Part shown: positions 1 to 6,288 of the stretch, in pieces
Layout: the number at the start of each line of letters is the position of its first letter
Numbering within the stretch: position 1 is the stretch's first letter
IMG/VR virus record: IMGVR_UViG_3300027796_000021
Location: 1 to 40,095 of that record
DNA length: 40,095 nucleotides
Source: a virus
Direction: 5' to 3' (one strand)
Translations under genes and position numbers: made by a program
Notes under the pieces: generated by a model
Database searches by the model: none
What the model was told of the DNA's origin: nothing
Seen by the model: only the letters and a program-made list of their open reading frames with translations

Positions 1-3
1 CAT
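1..3 (-). other. possible start codon of a gene running off the left edge
   Basis: The first three bases read ATG on the minus strand. A purine-rich stretch (AAAGAGAAAG) lies just upstream of it, at about positions 7-16. The next leftward gene would begin here and leave the window. Nothing of its product is visible, so this is only a positional guess. Confidence 0.3.
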
Positions 4-73
4 GTATCACTTTCTCTTTATGCTATGTTTACTCTACTAAGATGTTTGCTAAGTATTAAACCATGATACATGC
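1..73. repeat. inverted repeat in the leftmost intergenic region
   Basis: CATGTATCA at 1-9 is the exact reverse complement of TGATACATG at 65-73. The arms flank about 55 AT-rich bases between the 110-residue gene and the presumed next gene. The copies may form an operator or an mRNA stem, or may be chance in AT-rich DNA. No U-run follows, so it is not a clear terminator. Confidence 0.3.
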
Positions 74-99
74 TAAACACGAACCTTCTGAATAGTATT

Positions 100-432
100 T
101 TAATTATAAGGAATTACAACAACCAGATGCTTCTTACCACGAGCATTTTCTTTGTAAGTAACCTTTCCCAATCTAATCTGGGTAGATTTAAGCTTATTAT
201 ATTCTTCACCTGCTAAAGTGACTTTTGAACGATTAAGAAGTTTGAAATCTTCTTTATACTCAGGAATTCCGATATATTCAAATCTTACATAACTAGGAAA
301 ATCAACAGGCCCCATTCCATCGAATAGCTCAACTATATCAGATTTAGGTTTAGATTCAGACTTCCTCATCTTGTTGTATTCGATTGAAACAATTTTTCCG
401 CTGTCTACCATTTTAAATTCAATTTTCTGCAT
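100..432 (-). CDS. hypothetical phage protein, 110 aa
   Basis: I do not recognise this protein. It is soluble, charged and lysine-rich, with no Cys pairs, membrane segment or obvious catalytic motif. The C-terminal half (GKVTYKENARGKKHLVVVIP) looks like paired beta strands. ATG at 432 is preceded by AAGGA at a normal distance. It is the last complete gene of the leftward unit that appears to start at the 2987-3014 promoter. Confidence 0.75.
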   Translation of the reverse strand: MQKIEFKMVDSGKIVSIEYNKMRKSESKPKSDIVELFDGMGPVDFPSYVRFEYIGIPEYKEDFKLLNRSKVTLAGEEYNKLKSTQIRLGKVTYKENARGKKHLVVVIPYN

Positions 433-495
433 TTCTATCCTTTCTAATAATTTAATCTATAGGTTGATTTGTTAAATATTAAACTTACCCACATT

Positions 496-921
496 TTAAT
501 AACTACTGCCACAGTAAGGACAATAATCTTCTGATTCTTCATTTTGTGTTACAGGATTCTCTTCTGTATAATTAATCTGAATTTCTTCTGGAGATACAAT
601 ATTTTCATCTGTAAAATCAATCTGAATTTCTTTTGGAGATAATGAAGTAATTCCTAAAAATAATTCCTTTGAATCGCCATTATAATGAACTTCAGTAATT
701 ATAATTTGTTGTGTAACAGTCCTACCTTCATCTTTTAGAATTATTTTTAACGGTATACCAATAAAATCTATAAATTCATTAATAGAAGCTCCAGAAATTT
801 CTTTTAAAATAATAGTAATCTGACAATCATTAATAAAACAATCTATAGAACGAGTAATAGATATGAAATTAAATCCTACAGCAACACATTTCTCATCATT
901 TTCAAATGTGACAAATTCCAT
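496..921 (-). CDS. hypothetical protein with C-terminal CxxC, 141 aa
   Basis: The product is unknown. The N-terminal 90 residues are beta-rich and acidic. Two near-identical segments follow, SPKEIQIDFTDEN then SPEEIQINYTEEN, which is a short internal duplication. The protein ends in DYCPYCGSSY, a single CxxC knuckle that could bind zinc by dimerising or be half of a zinc ribbon. The start has a GAAAGG-like site upstream. It is a member of the leftward early operon. Confidence 0.75.
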   Translation of the reverse strand: MEFVTFENDEKCVAVGFNFISITRSIDCFINDCQITIILKEISGASINEFIDFIGIPLKIILKDEGRTVTQQIIITEVHYNGDSKELFLGITSLSPKEIQIDFTDENIVSPEEIQINYTEENPVTQNEESEDYCPYCGSSY

Positions 922-934
922 TAGCCTATGCCTT

Positions 935-1162
935 TCACTTAGTTAAGAATAAAAAGAACTTATAAATAAAGTTGAAAATCTGATGATGAAAGAATATAAT
1001 AGCTACACTAAGAGTTATAAAAAAATATTCTAATCCATTATTTTCCACGGGCTTTTTATCACTCTCAACAGTGATTGACTTGCTCTTTATAGTTTCAAAA
1101 TCTTTTTCAGAAACTACATAAAGAGATTTCTTTTCAGCAGACTTATCTTCATTGGAATTCAT
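935..1162 (-). CDS. small single-pass membrane protein, 75 aa
   Basis: The first 42 residues are charged and soluble. They are followed by one hydrophobic segment (about residues 45-73: YFFITLSVAIIFFHH onward) that reaches almost to the C-terminus. This is a tail-anchored layout. The adjacent downstream-strand neighbour at 1172-1420 has the same plan and shares a SITV-x2-D-KK-x-E-x-N stretch before the membrane segment and an FNF motif in it, so the two look like diverged duplicates. ATG at 1162 follows GAGGA. Function is unknown. Early phage membrane proteins of this size often act on the host envelope, but nothing here proves that. Confidence 0.75.
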   Translation of the reverse strand: MNSNEDKSAEKKSLYVVSEKDFETIKSKSITVESDKKPVENNGLEYFFITLSVAIIFFHHQIFNFIYKFFLFLTK

Positions 1163-1171
1163 TTTTATCCT

Positions 1172-1420
1172 CTAGTTTTTAATGATTGAAATAAGTTGGA
1201 TAAGAAAATTGAAAACAGATTGATATGCAAAGAGGAATACAAGTGCAAAGGCAATCATGATACAACCACAACCGCCAGAGAAACTAGATAAAGGAGAGTT
1301 TTTCTCAATCTTCTTTGTATCTTTCTTTACAGTTATGGATGCATCTTCTTTCACATTATTTTCTCCGGCTGGAAATGTATAAATAACCTTGTTATCAGAT
1401 GTAGTTGTAAAATCTTTCAT
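1172..1420 (-). CDS. small single-pass membrane protein, 82 aa, paralog of neighbour
   Basis: A charged N-terminal half (residues 1-44) is followed by SFSGGCGCIMIAFALVF and a hydrophobic helix to the C-terminus. The two cysteines in GCGC sit at the membrane boundary. The general plan, the SITV/KK/E/N stretch and an FNF motif are shared with the 75-residue protein at 935-1162, which suggests tandem duplication. ATG at 1420 is 8 bases after GAGGA, which overlaps the end of the previous gene, so the two are probably translationally coupled. Function is unknown. Confidence 0.75.
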   Translation of the reverse strand: MKDFTTTSDNKVIYTFPAGENNVKEDASITVKKDTKKIEKNSPLSSFSGGCGCIMIAFALVFLFAYQSVFNFLIQLISIIKN

Positions 1421-1423
1421 AAT

Positions 1424-1891
1424 TCAATCCTCTACCTTAACTTCATTCTTGAGCATGGTTATAGTATTCTGATAAGCTCTTTCCAATACCTCAGGAGGAA
1501 GATTATCAGGATAGACATTTCCATTTCTTCCCATTCCTGCCATAGTAATATCAGCAATCCGTTCAAGAATATCAAACATATTCACATCCTCAGGAACATA
1601 CTGGTCAAGATGATGCCTCTCTTCTTTAATATGCTTCTGATACCAAGGAAGCTTTGTAAAATCACACTTTGTATTTTGAGTTTGTTCAAAATCTTTATGA
1701 AACTGGTCAATATCCTCTAGCTTAGTATAATCATGTTTCGTGGCTTTCACACTCATCAGGAACATGAACCACTCCATAGCTTGTTCAACATCAGAAATGT
1801 GCTGTTTAGAAGATTCTAGAAGCATTTCTTTAGTCACTTTTACACTAGCACTTCTTGTATCTGCTGCTTTAGATTTTTTAATTGTAATCAC
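1424..1891 (-). CDS. DUF5662-like protein, 155 aa
   Basis: The middle reads KHDYTKL, then PWYQKHIKEERHHLDQYVP, then DVNMFDILERIADITMAG. The ordered His residues, the HHLDxY core and the NMFDILE-IAD helix resemble the DUF5662 family of phage and bacterial proteins, recalled by pattern only. That family has a histidine-rich helical core but no settled function that I know. The start is GTG at 1891, chosen because GAGGAGG lies 9 bases upstream and overlaps the end of the RNA ligase gene, so it is probably coupled to it. A hydrolase-like metal site is possible but unproven. Confidence 0.7.
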   Translation of the reverse strand: MITIKKSKAADTRSASVKVTKEMLLESSKQHISDVEQAMEWFMFLMSVKATKHDYTKLEDIDQFHKDFEQTQNTKCDFTKLPWYQKHIKEERHHLDQYVPEDVNMFDILERIADITMAGMGRNGNVYPDNLPPEVLERAYQNTITMLKNEVKVED

Positions 1892-1895
1892 TTAA

Positions 1896-2957
1896 TCAAT
1901 CCTCCTCTTCAAGAAGATAGCTGTTATTAATATTTTTGAACGAAGTAAATCCATCCATAGACTTAAATACAAGTCCTTCCAGATTATTTCCTCTTTCTGT
2001 TTTCATTCCATTTACAAAAGATTTCATTTCCTCCATTGTAGTAATCTCTTGAAAGACTTTCCAATTTTTCTTAAACACATGAACATGTTCCAGACCAAGA
2101 GATTTACAAACTTCATATCTTTCTTCCGGAGTAAGCCATTTTTGATTTTTAATATCAAAGATTCTGAATACAAGAAAGTGAGGTTCTTCAAATAAATCTC
2201 TATTTTTCTGAATTCCGGGAGAAACCAATTCTCCTTGAATAGCCAGTTCTTTACCAAATTCTTTCATTTTATTTTGAATATCATATTTCCTGACTATATT
2301 CCAAAAAGCATTATTTCCATCTTTCTTTTCAAGGTTCCTTGAACAAACTCCAAAAGGATCATCAGGACGATAAGTAGGGGAATAAAAAATAGTGAGAGAA
2401 CTTCCATCAGCTTTAAAAGTAGCTTCAAATTCAATATCTTTCATGGAAGCAAAATATTCACTAAGATTTTCAATCCTCTCTTCATCTGTTTTAGGAATGT
2501 AAGAAGGAAAGTTCCCTTTTGCATCAGAACTTAGGGAACAACTTCCTTGAATCTTAGCATATTTTTCAGAAAGTTCATCATAATGCTCAATTCTAAGGAG
2601 TTCAGTAACATCCTGCTGTTCAATTACTTCTGAAATTTCTGAAAATAAACGAATAGGCATTAGCAATCCTTGTGAAAGAACTCCACGAAGTTTGCAAGTT
2701 TTAATCCTGACTCCTTCATAAAGCAATTCTTCATGATTCATAAATCTTTTTGAACAGCGTTTATGGAGGAATTCATAACGAGAATCATCAATAGGAAGAA
2801 AACTATCAATTTCAAAAAACACTCCATAAGCTCCAGATTTGAAATCACTCTTACCAACTACACATTGCCAACCCCCAATATGAGCAAGTTCAATTTTATC
2901 TGCTTTATCAATAGGAGTTATTGAATCTACCTTTCTAACCGATGCTAATTTTCTCAT
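1896..2957 (-). CDS. RNA ligase, DRB0094/Rnl5-like, 353 aa
   Basis: This is an ATP-dependent RNA ligase of the covalent nucleotidyltransferase superfamily, which seals RNA ends through a lysyl-AMP intermediate. The N-terminal domain (1-110, MRKLASVRKVDSITPIDKAD) matches the extra N-terminal module of the DRB0094 (TIGR02306) group. Motif I is KADGSS with nucleophile Lys182. A GELVSPGIQKNR segment follows at about 243, then FLVFRIFDI (motif IIIa). EGLVFKS (motif IV, about 327-333) and SFKNINNSYL (motif V, Lys341) lie near the C-terminus. Its own promoter (2987-3014) sits directly upstream and ATG at 2957 follows AAAGGAA. With a phage tRNA at 3492-3569, a role in repairing nicked tRNA or sealing damaged RNA is plausible. 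Confidence 0.92.
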   Translation of the reverse strand: MRKLASVRKVDSITPIDKADKIELAHIGGWQCVVGKSDFKSGAYGVFFEIDSFLPIDDSRYEFLHKRCSKRFMNHEELLYEGVRIKTCKLRGVLSQGLLMPIRLFSEISEVIEQQDVTELLRIEHYDELSEKYAKIQGSCSLSSDAKGNFPSYIPKTDEERIENLSEYFASMKDIEFEATFKADGSSLTIFYSPTYRPDDPFGVCSRNLEKKDGNNAFWNIVRKYDIQNKMKEFGKELAIQGELVSPGIQKNRDLFEEPHFLVFRIFDIKNQKWLTPEERYEVCKSLGLEHVHVFKKNWKVFQEITTMEEMKSFVNGMKTERGNNLEGLVFKSMDGFTSFKNINNSYLLEEED

Positions 2958-2986
2958 TCTGAGTATTCCTTTCTTTATGAAAGCTC

Positions 2987-3014
2987 AATATATCATATAA
3001 AAATTATTTGTCAA
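2987..3014 (-). promoter_or_regulatory. leftward sigma70-type promoter for the RNA ligase unit
   Basis: On the minus strand, TTGACA (3009-3014) is followed by a 16-base spacer and TATATT (2987-2992), with TGA before the -10 giving an extended -10. The predicted start near 2980 leaves a leader of about 20 bases before ATG at 2957. This matches the other two leftward promoters. Confidence 0.8.
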
Positions 3015-3039
3015 GTAAGTTTTATAAAAATTTAAATCA

Positions 3040-3438
3040 TTATTTCTTATTAGCATCTTCTTTATTATCAGTCAATTTAGATTTAAGATAATCTTTTGCC
3101 ATAGAATAAATTTCTCTCCCCTCTTTCGGAAGTTCTTTCTGAACAAAATCACTGTTCACAATTTTTGGAAGAACATAAATACAAGCCACTTCTTTAGTAG
3201 TTGGGATAAAAACTTGAGTAAGAATAGATGCAAATAAAATAAATACTGCTGTTTTAAAATATTTAATTATTTTATTAAATATTTGTTCATCTTCTTTTTC
3301 ATTTATACTATCCATAGATGCTAAAATAATGCAACCAAGTGCAAGAGAAACAATTCCAGATATAATAGAAATAATACAAAAGAAGCCTCCAATAGAATCC
3401 AATCGTGTGAGCCAGTAAAGTTGAGACATTGTAATCAT
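3040..3438 (-). CDS. membrane protein with two or three TM segments, 132 aa
   Basis: The N-terminus (TRLDSIGGFFCIISIISGIV, then ALGCIILAS) forms two close hydrophobic segments. A charged loop follows, then a third segment (AVFILFASILTQVFIP, about residues 67-83). The C-terminal 40 residues are soluble and lysine-rich. The 'YWLTRLDSIGGFF' opening is familiar from phage membrane proteins of unknown role. ATG at 3438 has AAAGGAAA upstream, and a second ATG three codons in is also possible. It is the last gene of the unit starting at 4430-4457, after the tRNA. Confidence 0.75.
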   Translation of the reverse strand: MITMSQLYWLTRLDSIGGFFCIISIISGIVSLALGCIILASMDSINEKEDEQIFNKIIKYFKTAVFILFASILTQVFIPTTKEVACIYVLPKIVNSDFVQKELPKEGREIYSMAKDYLKSKLTDNKEDANKK

Positions 3439-3491
3439 GATAATTTCCTTTCAGTTAAATTTACTTTTAAATTATTTATAAAATATTGAAT

Positions 3492-3569
3492 TGGTGGAAC
3501 TAACTGGACTCGAACCAGTAAATAGGATGTTTATGAGGCATCTGCCTTAACCAATTTAGCTATAGTTCC
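3492..3569 (-). tRNA. tRNA with CAT anticodon (Met elongator or Ile2)
   Basis: The minus strand folds as a full cloverleaf. Acceptor GGAACTA pairs perfectly with TAGTTCC, followed by discriminator A and an encoded CCA. The T arm is ACTGG-TTCGAGT-CCAGT. The anticodon stem GATGC/ACATC (inner C:A mismatch) carries the loop CTCATAA, giving anticodon CAT. The D arm is short (GCT/GGC) with a GG in its loop. It is not an initiator, because it lacks the 1:72 mismatch and the three GC pairs. Met versus lysidine-modified Ile(AUA) cannot be settled by eye; the T arm resembles bacterial Ile2. It lies within a protein-coding unit, so it would need processing from that transcript. Confidence 0.93.
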
Positions 3570-3582
3570 ACAATATGTTTAA

Positions 3583-3771
3583 TCAATCTTCAGATTTAAT
3601 CACATCCACTTTATGAATCTTGAATGATTTATTGCTCAATTCATTAGAACTATCTTCCTTCAAAACCTTCATAATTTCCCGCGCACGATTTCTTGTACTG
3701 AAAATTGCCATAAACCTTCCATATTCACTATTAAGTTCCACAACAGAATCCCCGCATGCAATAGCCCACAT
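3583..3771 (-). CDS. small paralogous protein of the W-IA-TR-AR family, 62 aa
   Basis: One of four adjacent tiny genes (3583-4403). It opens MWAIACGDSVVEL, followed by AIFSTRNRAREIMKVLKED, and so shares a TR-x-x-AR helix start with its neighbours. The predicted layout is a short beta meander, then one helix, then a strand. A clear AAAGGA lies before ATG at 3771. Function is unknown. The small size, duplication and early promoter suggest a host-targeting or regulatory protein, which is inference. Confidence 0.7.
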   Translation of the reverse strand: MWAIACGDSVVELNSEYGRFMAIFSTRNRAREIMKVLKEDSSNELSNKSFKIHKVDVIKSED

Positions 3772-3788
3772 TTTCCTAATCCTTTCTA

Positions 3789-3995
3789 TTAATACATAAA
3801 ATCAGCAGTCAATTTCATTATACACAACTTTTCACCATGATAAAGATAATAATCTGCTTTGATATTCTCTACAGCTTTCCTTGCTTCCCTTCGTGTTTTA
3901 TAGATAGCAAGAGATTTTTCAAAATTATCAAGACGTTCCATAATTTCAAAATCAAATTTTTTATTACTGAGATTTACAATAGCCCAAAGAGTCAT
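3789..3995 (-). CDS. small paralogous protein of the W-IA-TR-AR family, 68 aa
   Basis: It opens MTLWAIVNLSNKKFDFEI, then SLAIYKTRREARKAVENIK, so it has the same strand-strand-helix plan and TRREAR helix cap as the flanking genes. The C-terminus (KLCIMKLTADFMY) is a final strand. ATG at 3995 follows AAAGGAAG. It belongs to the four-gene tandem family transcribed from 4430-4457. Function is unknown. Confidence 0.7.
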   Translation of the reverse strand: MTLWAIVNLSNKKFDFEIMERLDNFEKSLAIYKTRREARKAVENIKADYYLYHGEKLCIMKLTADFMY

Positions 3996-4007
3996 TTTAA
4001 CTTCCTT

Positions 4008-4205
4008 TCAATTATTCAGATCAACGGTTGTTTTTACAATTTTGCAAATCAGATACGGGTAATCTTTTTTAATCCATTTCAAAACTTCTCTTGCTTCATC
4101 TCTTGTTCTGTAAGTACTGATACACACTCCATACTTAGTATGAAAATCAAAAAGTTCAAAGTCAATCTCATCTTTGCAATGACAGGCAATAATCCACAAA
4201 TTCAT
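4008..4205 (-). CDS. small paralogous protein of the W-IA-TR-AR family, 65 aa
   Basis: It opens MNLWIIACHCKDEIDFELF, then ISTYRTRDEAREVLKWIKKD, clearly alignable with the two genes downstream in the operon. The conserved points are an N-terminal LW-x-IA, a DFE segment, a TR-x-EAR helix and a final KIVK/KLT strand. AAAGGGAG lies before ATG at 4205. Function is unknown. Confidence 0.7.
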   Translation of the reverse strand: MNLWIIACHCKDEIDFELFDFHTKYGVCISTYRTRDEAREVLKWIKKDYPYLICKIVKTTVDLNN

Positions 4206-4241
4206 AATAACTCCCTTTCTCTCTTTTAGTCTTAAACTTTT

Positions 4242-4403
4242 TCAAATAGGTTTTGAATTCTTACAACGAATATAAGCTGAATTCTTCAATGCTTCCAAAG
4301 CCCTCAGTGCATCCTTTCCAGTTTTAAAATATTCAGTTCCAATTACTGTTCCATTAAAACTCCATACAATCTTGTTTCCAACTACAACTGAATTCAAATT
4401 CAT
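4242..4403 (-). CDS. small protein, 53 aa, degenerate member of the same family
   Basis: A short gene with ATG at 4403 directly after a strong AAGGAGG site. The product starts MNLNSVVVGNKIVWSFNG, continues TEYFKTGKDALRALEALK and ends KNSKPI. The beta-beta-helix plan and the FKTGKDALRAL helix echo the TRxEAR helix of the next three genes, but the N-terminal LWxIA and the arginines are lost. It is the first gene after the 4430-4457 promoter, which supports it being real despite its size. Confidence 0.65.
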   Translation of the reverse strand: MNLNSVVVGNKIVWSFNGTVIGTEYFKTGKDALRALEALKNSAYIRCKNSKPI

Positions 4404-4429
4404 TTTATACATCCTCCTTTTGTAAGGTT

Positions 4430-4457
4430 AATCTATCATGAAATTTATCATTGTCAA
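4430..4457 (-). promoter_or_regulatory. leftward promoter for the small-paralog/tRNA unit
   Basis: On the minus strand, TTGACA (4452-4457) is followed by a 16-base spacer and TAGATT (4430-4435), with an extended TGA before it. The start would be near 4423, about 20 bases ahead of the 53-residue gene. The spacing is the same as in the other promoters in the window. Confidence 0.72.
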
Positions 4458-4486
4458 GCGTTATTTAAAAGATTTTTGTAAAATAA

Positions 4487-4759
4487 TTATTCCTCGAAGT
4501 TTTCAGAGCCACCATCCAAAGTATATATAACAATATTTGCAGAAGGTTTATCAAAAACATTCATCTCAGCCTTGTCCATGATTTCATTCATTGCAGTCGT
4601 TGTATTACTGGCAACATAATAAGCTCCATAGTTGATAGAAGCTGTTACAAGCTCACCCAATTTAGCATAAAGCATTCTATTATCTGAAATATCCTCAATT
4701 CCAGCCTCTTTCAAAACATCTTTAAATTTAACATCAATCTCATCAACAAACTTATTCAT
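4487..4759 (-). CDS. hypothetical protein, 90 aa
   Basis: I do not recognise this protein. It is acidic and mostly helical: an N-terminal DEIDVKFKDVLKEAGIED helix, a middle GELVTASINYGAYYVAS helix, and a C-terminal strand IVIYTLDGG with an acidic tail. ATG at 4759 follows GGAGG by 6 bases and overlaps the stop of the preceding gene by one base (TGATG). A TTG one codon earlier is less likely. It is the last gene of the unit starting at 9139-9166. Confidence 0.72.
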   Translation of the reverse strand: MNKFVDEIDVKFKDVLKEAGIEDISDNRMLYAKLGELVTASINYGAYYVASNTTTAMNEIMDKAEMNVFDKPSANIVIYTLDGGSENFEE

Positions 4760-5301
4760 CAAATTCCTCCAGTTTCTATATTCTTAATTTTAATAAACTC
4801 AAAAACATCATAATCTTTCCAAAAGCTCATGGGTCTGCTTTCTGGATTTCTACCGTCAAACATATTGCACCCATTTTTCAGCCATATTGATTTAAATGAT
4901 TTGGAATCCTCTGTCTTACTTCCGATTATAGGGAAGTATCCAGTTTCTTTTTCATACTGCTTAGATAACTTTCTCTTTTCCTCTTGAGCAATATCCAAAG
5001 GTTTATCTTTAAAATCATTTTCAGACATTACTATATCAACATTATCCTGTTTCTTTATAAACTCCTTGACTTTATCAGAATCCAAAGATAGATCAATATA
5101 CATTAAGCAAATATCTGGATAAAGCAATTTTGAAATATACAAGAGAACGATACTTGCTTTATCTCCTGAGAATGAGATATATACATTTCCTTTATAGTAT
5201 ATATGCCATTCTGTAATCCTCGCTATGGTAAACCCAACCTTCCTTTCCAATGGAAGTGCTTGCAATTCCTTTAATCGTTTATTCGGAGCCTCGATTTTCA
5301 T
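4759..5301 (-). CDS. PAPS-reductase-like ATP-pyrophosphatase, 180 aa, short at C-terminus
   Basis: This protein has the adenosine-nucleotide alpha-hydrolase (PP-loop) fold of PAPS reductase and phage relatives. The loop at residues 43-50 reads SFSGDKAS, a variant of SGGKDS. Further on come GYFPIIGSKTEDS, NGCNMFDGRNPESRPMSFW and DVFEFI, the usual order in phage PAPS-reductase-like proteins (activate-substrate region, then W-x-x-DVxxYI helix). The protein stops about 10 residues after that helix, so the C-terminal part carrying the reductase Cys is missing and sulfate reduction is unlikely. A role in nucleotide or DNA modification is possible. ATG at 5301 follows GAGAGG and overlaps the upstream gene by 23 bases. 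Confidence 0.8.
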   Translation of the reverse strand: MKIEAPNKRLKELQALPLERKVGFTIARITEWHIYYKGNVYISFSGDKASIVLLYISKLLYPDICLMYIDLSLDSDKVKEFIKKQDNVDIVMSENDFKDKPLDIAQEEKRKLSKQYEKETGYFPIIGSKTEDSKSFKSIWLKNGCNMFDGRNPESRPMSFWKDYDVFEFIKIKNIETGGI

Positions 5302-5596
5302 TTAAGTTACCTCTCAATTTCTTCTTCGCGACTTTCAGAAGAATCAAATATCCGAGCAAATCTTCCTCAATATCCTCATCATCATCATCTTGCCTATTCA
5401 TCATTCGGTTAATTTTATCATCAATACGAACTTTGATTTGTTCTACAGAATCAGCCTTTGAGAAACAGCGGATAGGATTTACAGCAGAATCCCCATACTT
5501 ACGATTCTTCTCAAGAAGGAATTTACAAATATCCTTACAAACATCCTGAATCAATTTCTGTGTATCTGTCACTGTAACACTTTTCTCATTTTCCAT
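5279..5596 (-). CDS. DUF1599/Nmad1 MazG-like protein, 105 aa
   Basis: The core is FLLEKNRKYGDSAVNPIRCF, then VEQIKVRIDDKINRM, then an acidic run (DDDDEDIEED) and LLGYLILL. This matches DUF1599 (nucleotide modification associated domain 1), an all-alpha relative of MazG-type NTP pyrophosphohydrolases. The acidic side chains before LLGYLILL and the RIDDK segment would be the metal-binding and helix-core positions. Such proteins are often found in phages with nucleotide-pool or base-modification genes, and here it sits next to the PAPS-reductase-like gene. AAAGGGA lies before ATG at 5596. Confidence 0.82.
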   Translation of the reverse strand: MENEKSVTVTDTQKLIQDVCKDICKFLLEKNRKYGDSAVNPIRCFSKADSVEQIKVRIDDKINRMMNRQDDDDEDIEEDLLGYLILLKVAKKKLRGNLNENRGSE

Positions 5597-5598
5597 TT

Positions 5599-5748
5599 TT
5601 ATTTCCCTTTATATCCGCTTGAGTAAATTGCTGCCTGTTGTTTCATAGCTTTTTGTTTAGCACCCTTCCCACAATAAGTTTTTCCACTACTTCCCCATTT
5701 GAAACAATCTGACCTACCACCTTTTCCAGTAGTTTTATGAACAGGCAT
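5599..5748 (-). CDS. small basic phage protein, 49 aa (KWGxSGKTY family)
   Basis: Starting at ATG 5748, which follows GAGGAG, the product opens MPVHKTTGKGGRSDCFKWG, then SSGKTYCGKGAKQKAMKQQA and AAIYSSGYKGK. Small phage proteins with the same KWG-x-SGKTY...AIYxSGYK pattern are common and uncharacterised. An upstream extension of the frame is rejected because it would run through the previous gene without a ribosome site. It is very basic, so nucleic-acid binding is possible. Two cysteines (DC and YC) are not seen in the simplest versions of the pattern I remember. Confidence 0.75.
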   Translation of the reverse strand: MPVHKTTGKGGRSDCFKWGSSGKTYCGKGAKQKAMKQQAAIYSSGYKGK

Positions 5749-5749
5749 T

Positions 5750-6286
5750 TTAATTCTCCTCTTTTTTAAGTTTATAATTATATACTTCAATATAATCAGG
5801 AATATCAAGATTATATTTTTTAATATTCTCAAGCCTAGTATACTCCCACTCTTTAATGGAGTTATACAAGGATTGAATTATAAGCATTCTTGTATTTGGA
5901 TTTGACATATTCTTGAGATTCTCATCCATCCACGTAAGGTTTGTCTTGAATACTGATAGATAGCTTACCCAAGCATAACCAGAATCTGTGTAAATCGTAT
6001 AATTTCGTTTTACATAATCAATTTCCCAATCACTCTTGAAAACAAAACATTTTCTCAACTCTCTCCGGTTATCAATATCTGCATCTCCAACTCTTATGAA
6101 ATCATTCACAATTTCTTGCAAATCATATGATCCATTAAATTTTTTAAGCGAGTTGAATTCTACAGCAGAACAAAGAAGGTCTTTATCAACTACGACTACT
6201 CCTTCTGGAAGTTCATGATTAAGTATCAAAACAACTTGTTTATCACCTAGAGTGTAAATTTTATTCAATTCTACTTGGCTAATCAT
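5750..6286 (-). CDS. hypothetical protein, 178 aa
   Basis: I do not recognise this protein. It is mixed alpha/beta with many aromatic residues and no Cys pair beyond scattered single cysteines. The C-terminal third (NPNTRMLIIQSLYNSIKEWE...) is helical. There is no membrane segment. ATG at 6286 follows AAAGGA, and the stop lies one base before the start of the 49-residue gene, so coupling is likely. Confidence 0.75.
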   Translation of the reverse strand: MISQVELNKIYTLGDKQVVLILNHELPEGVVVVDKDLLCSAVEFNSLKKFNGSYDLQEIVNDFIRVGDADIDNRRELRKCFVFKSDWEIDYVKRNYTIYTDSGYAWVSYLSVFKTNLTWMDENLKNMSNPNTRMLIIQSLYNSIKEWEYTRLENIKKYNLDIPDYIEVYNYKLKKEEN

Positions 6287-6288
6287 AT

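Noticed and set aside
3492-3569. Initiator tRNA identity
   Set aside because: 1:72 is paired and the anticodon stem lacks three GC pairs.
3837-4229. Rightward 130-codon frame across the small paralogs
   Set aside because: Runs over three supported leftward genes with ribosome sites; no site of its own.
5749-5832. N-terminal hydrophobic extension of the 49-residue protein
   Set aside because: It would lie in the end of the upstream gene; ATG at 5748 has its own GAGGAG site and family-like start.
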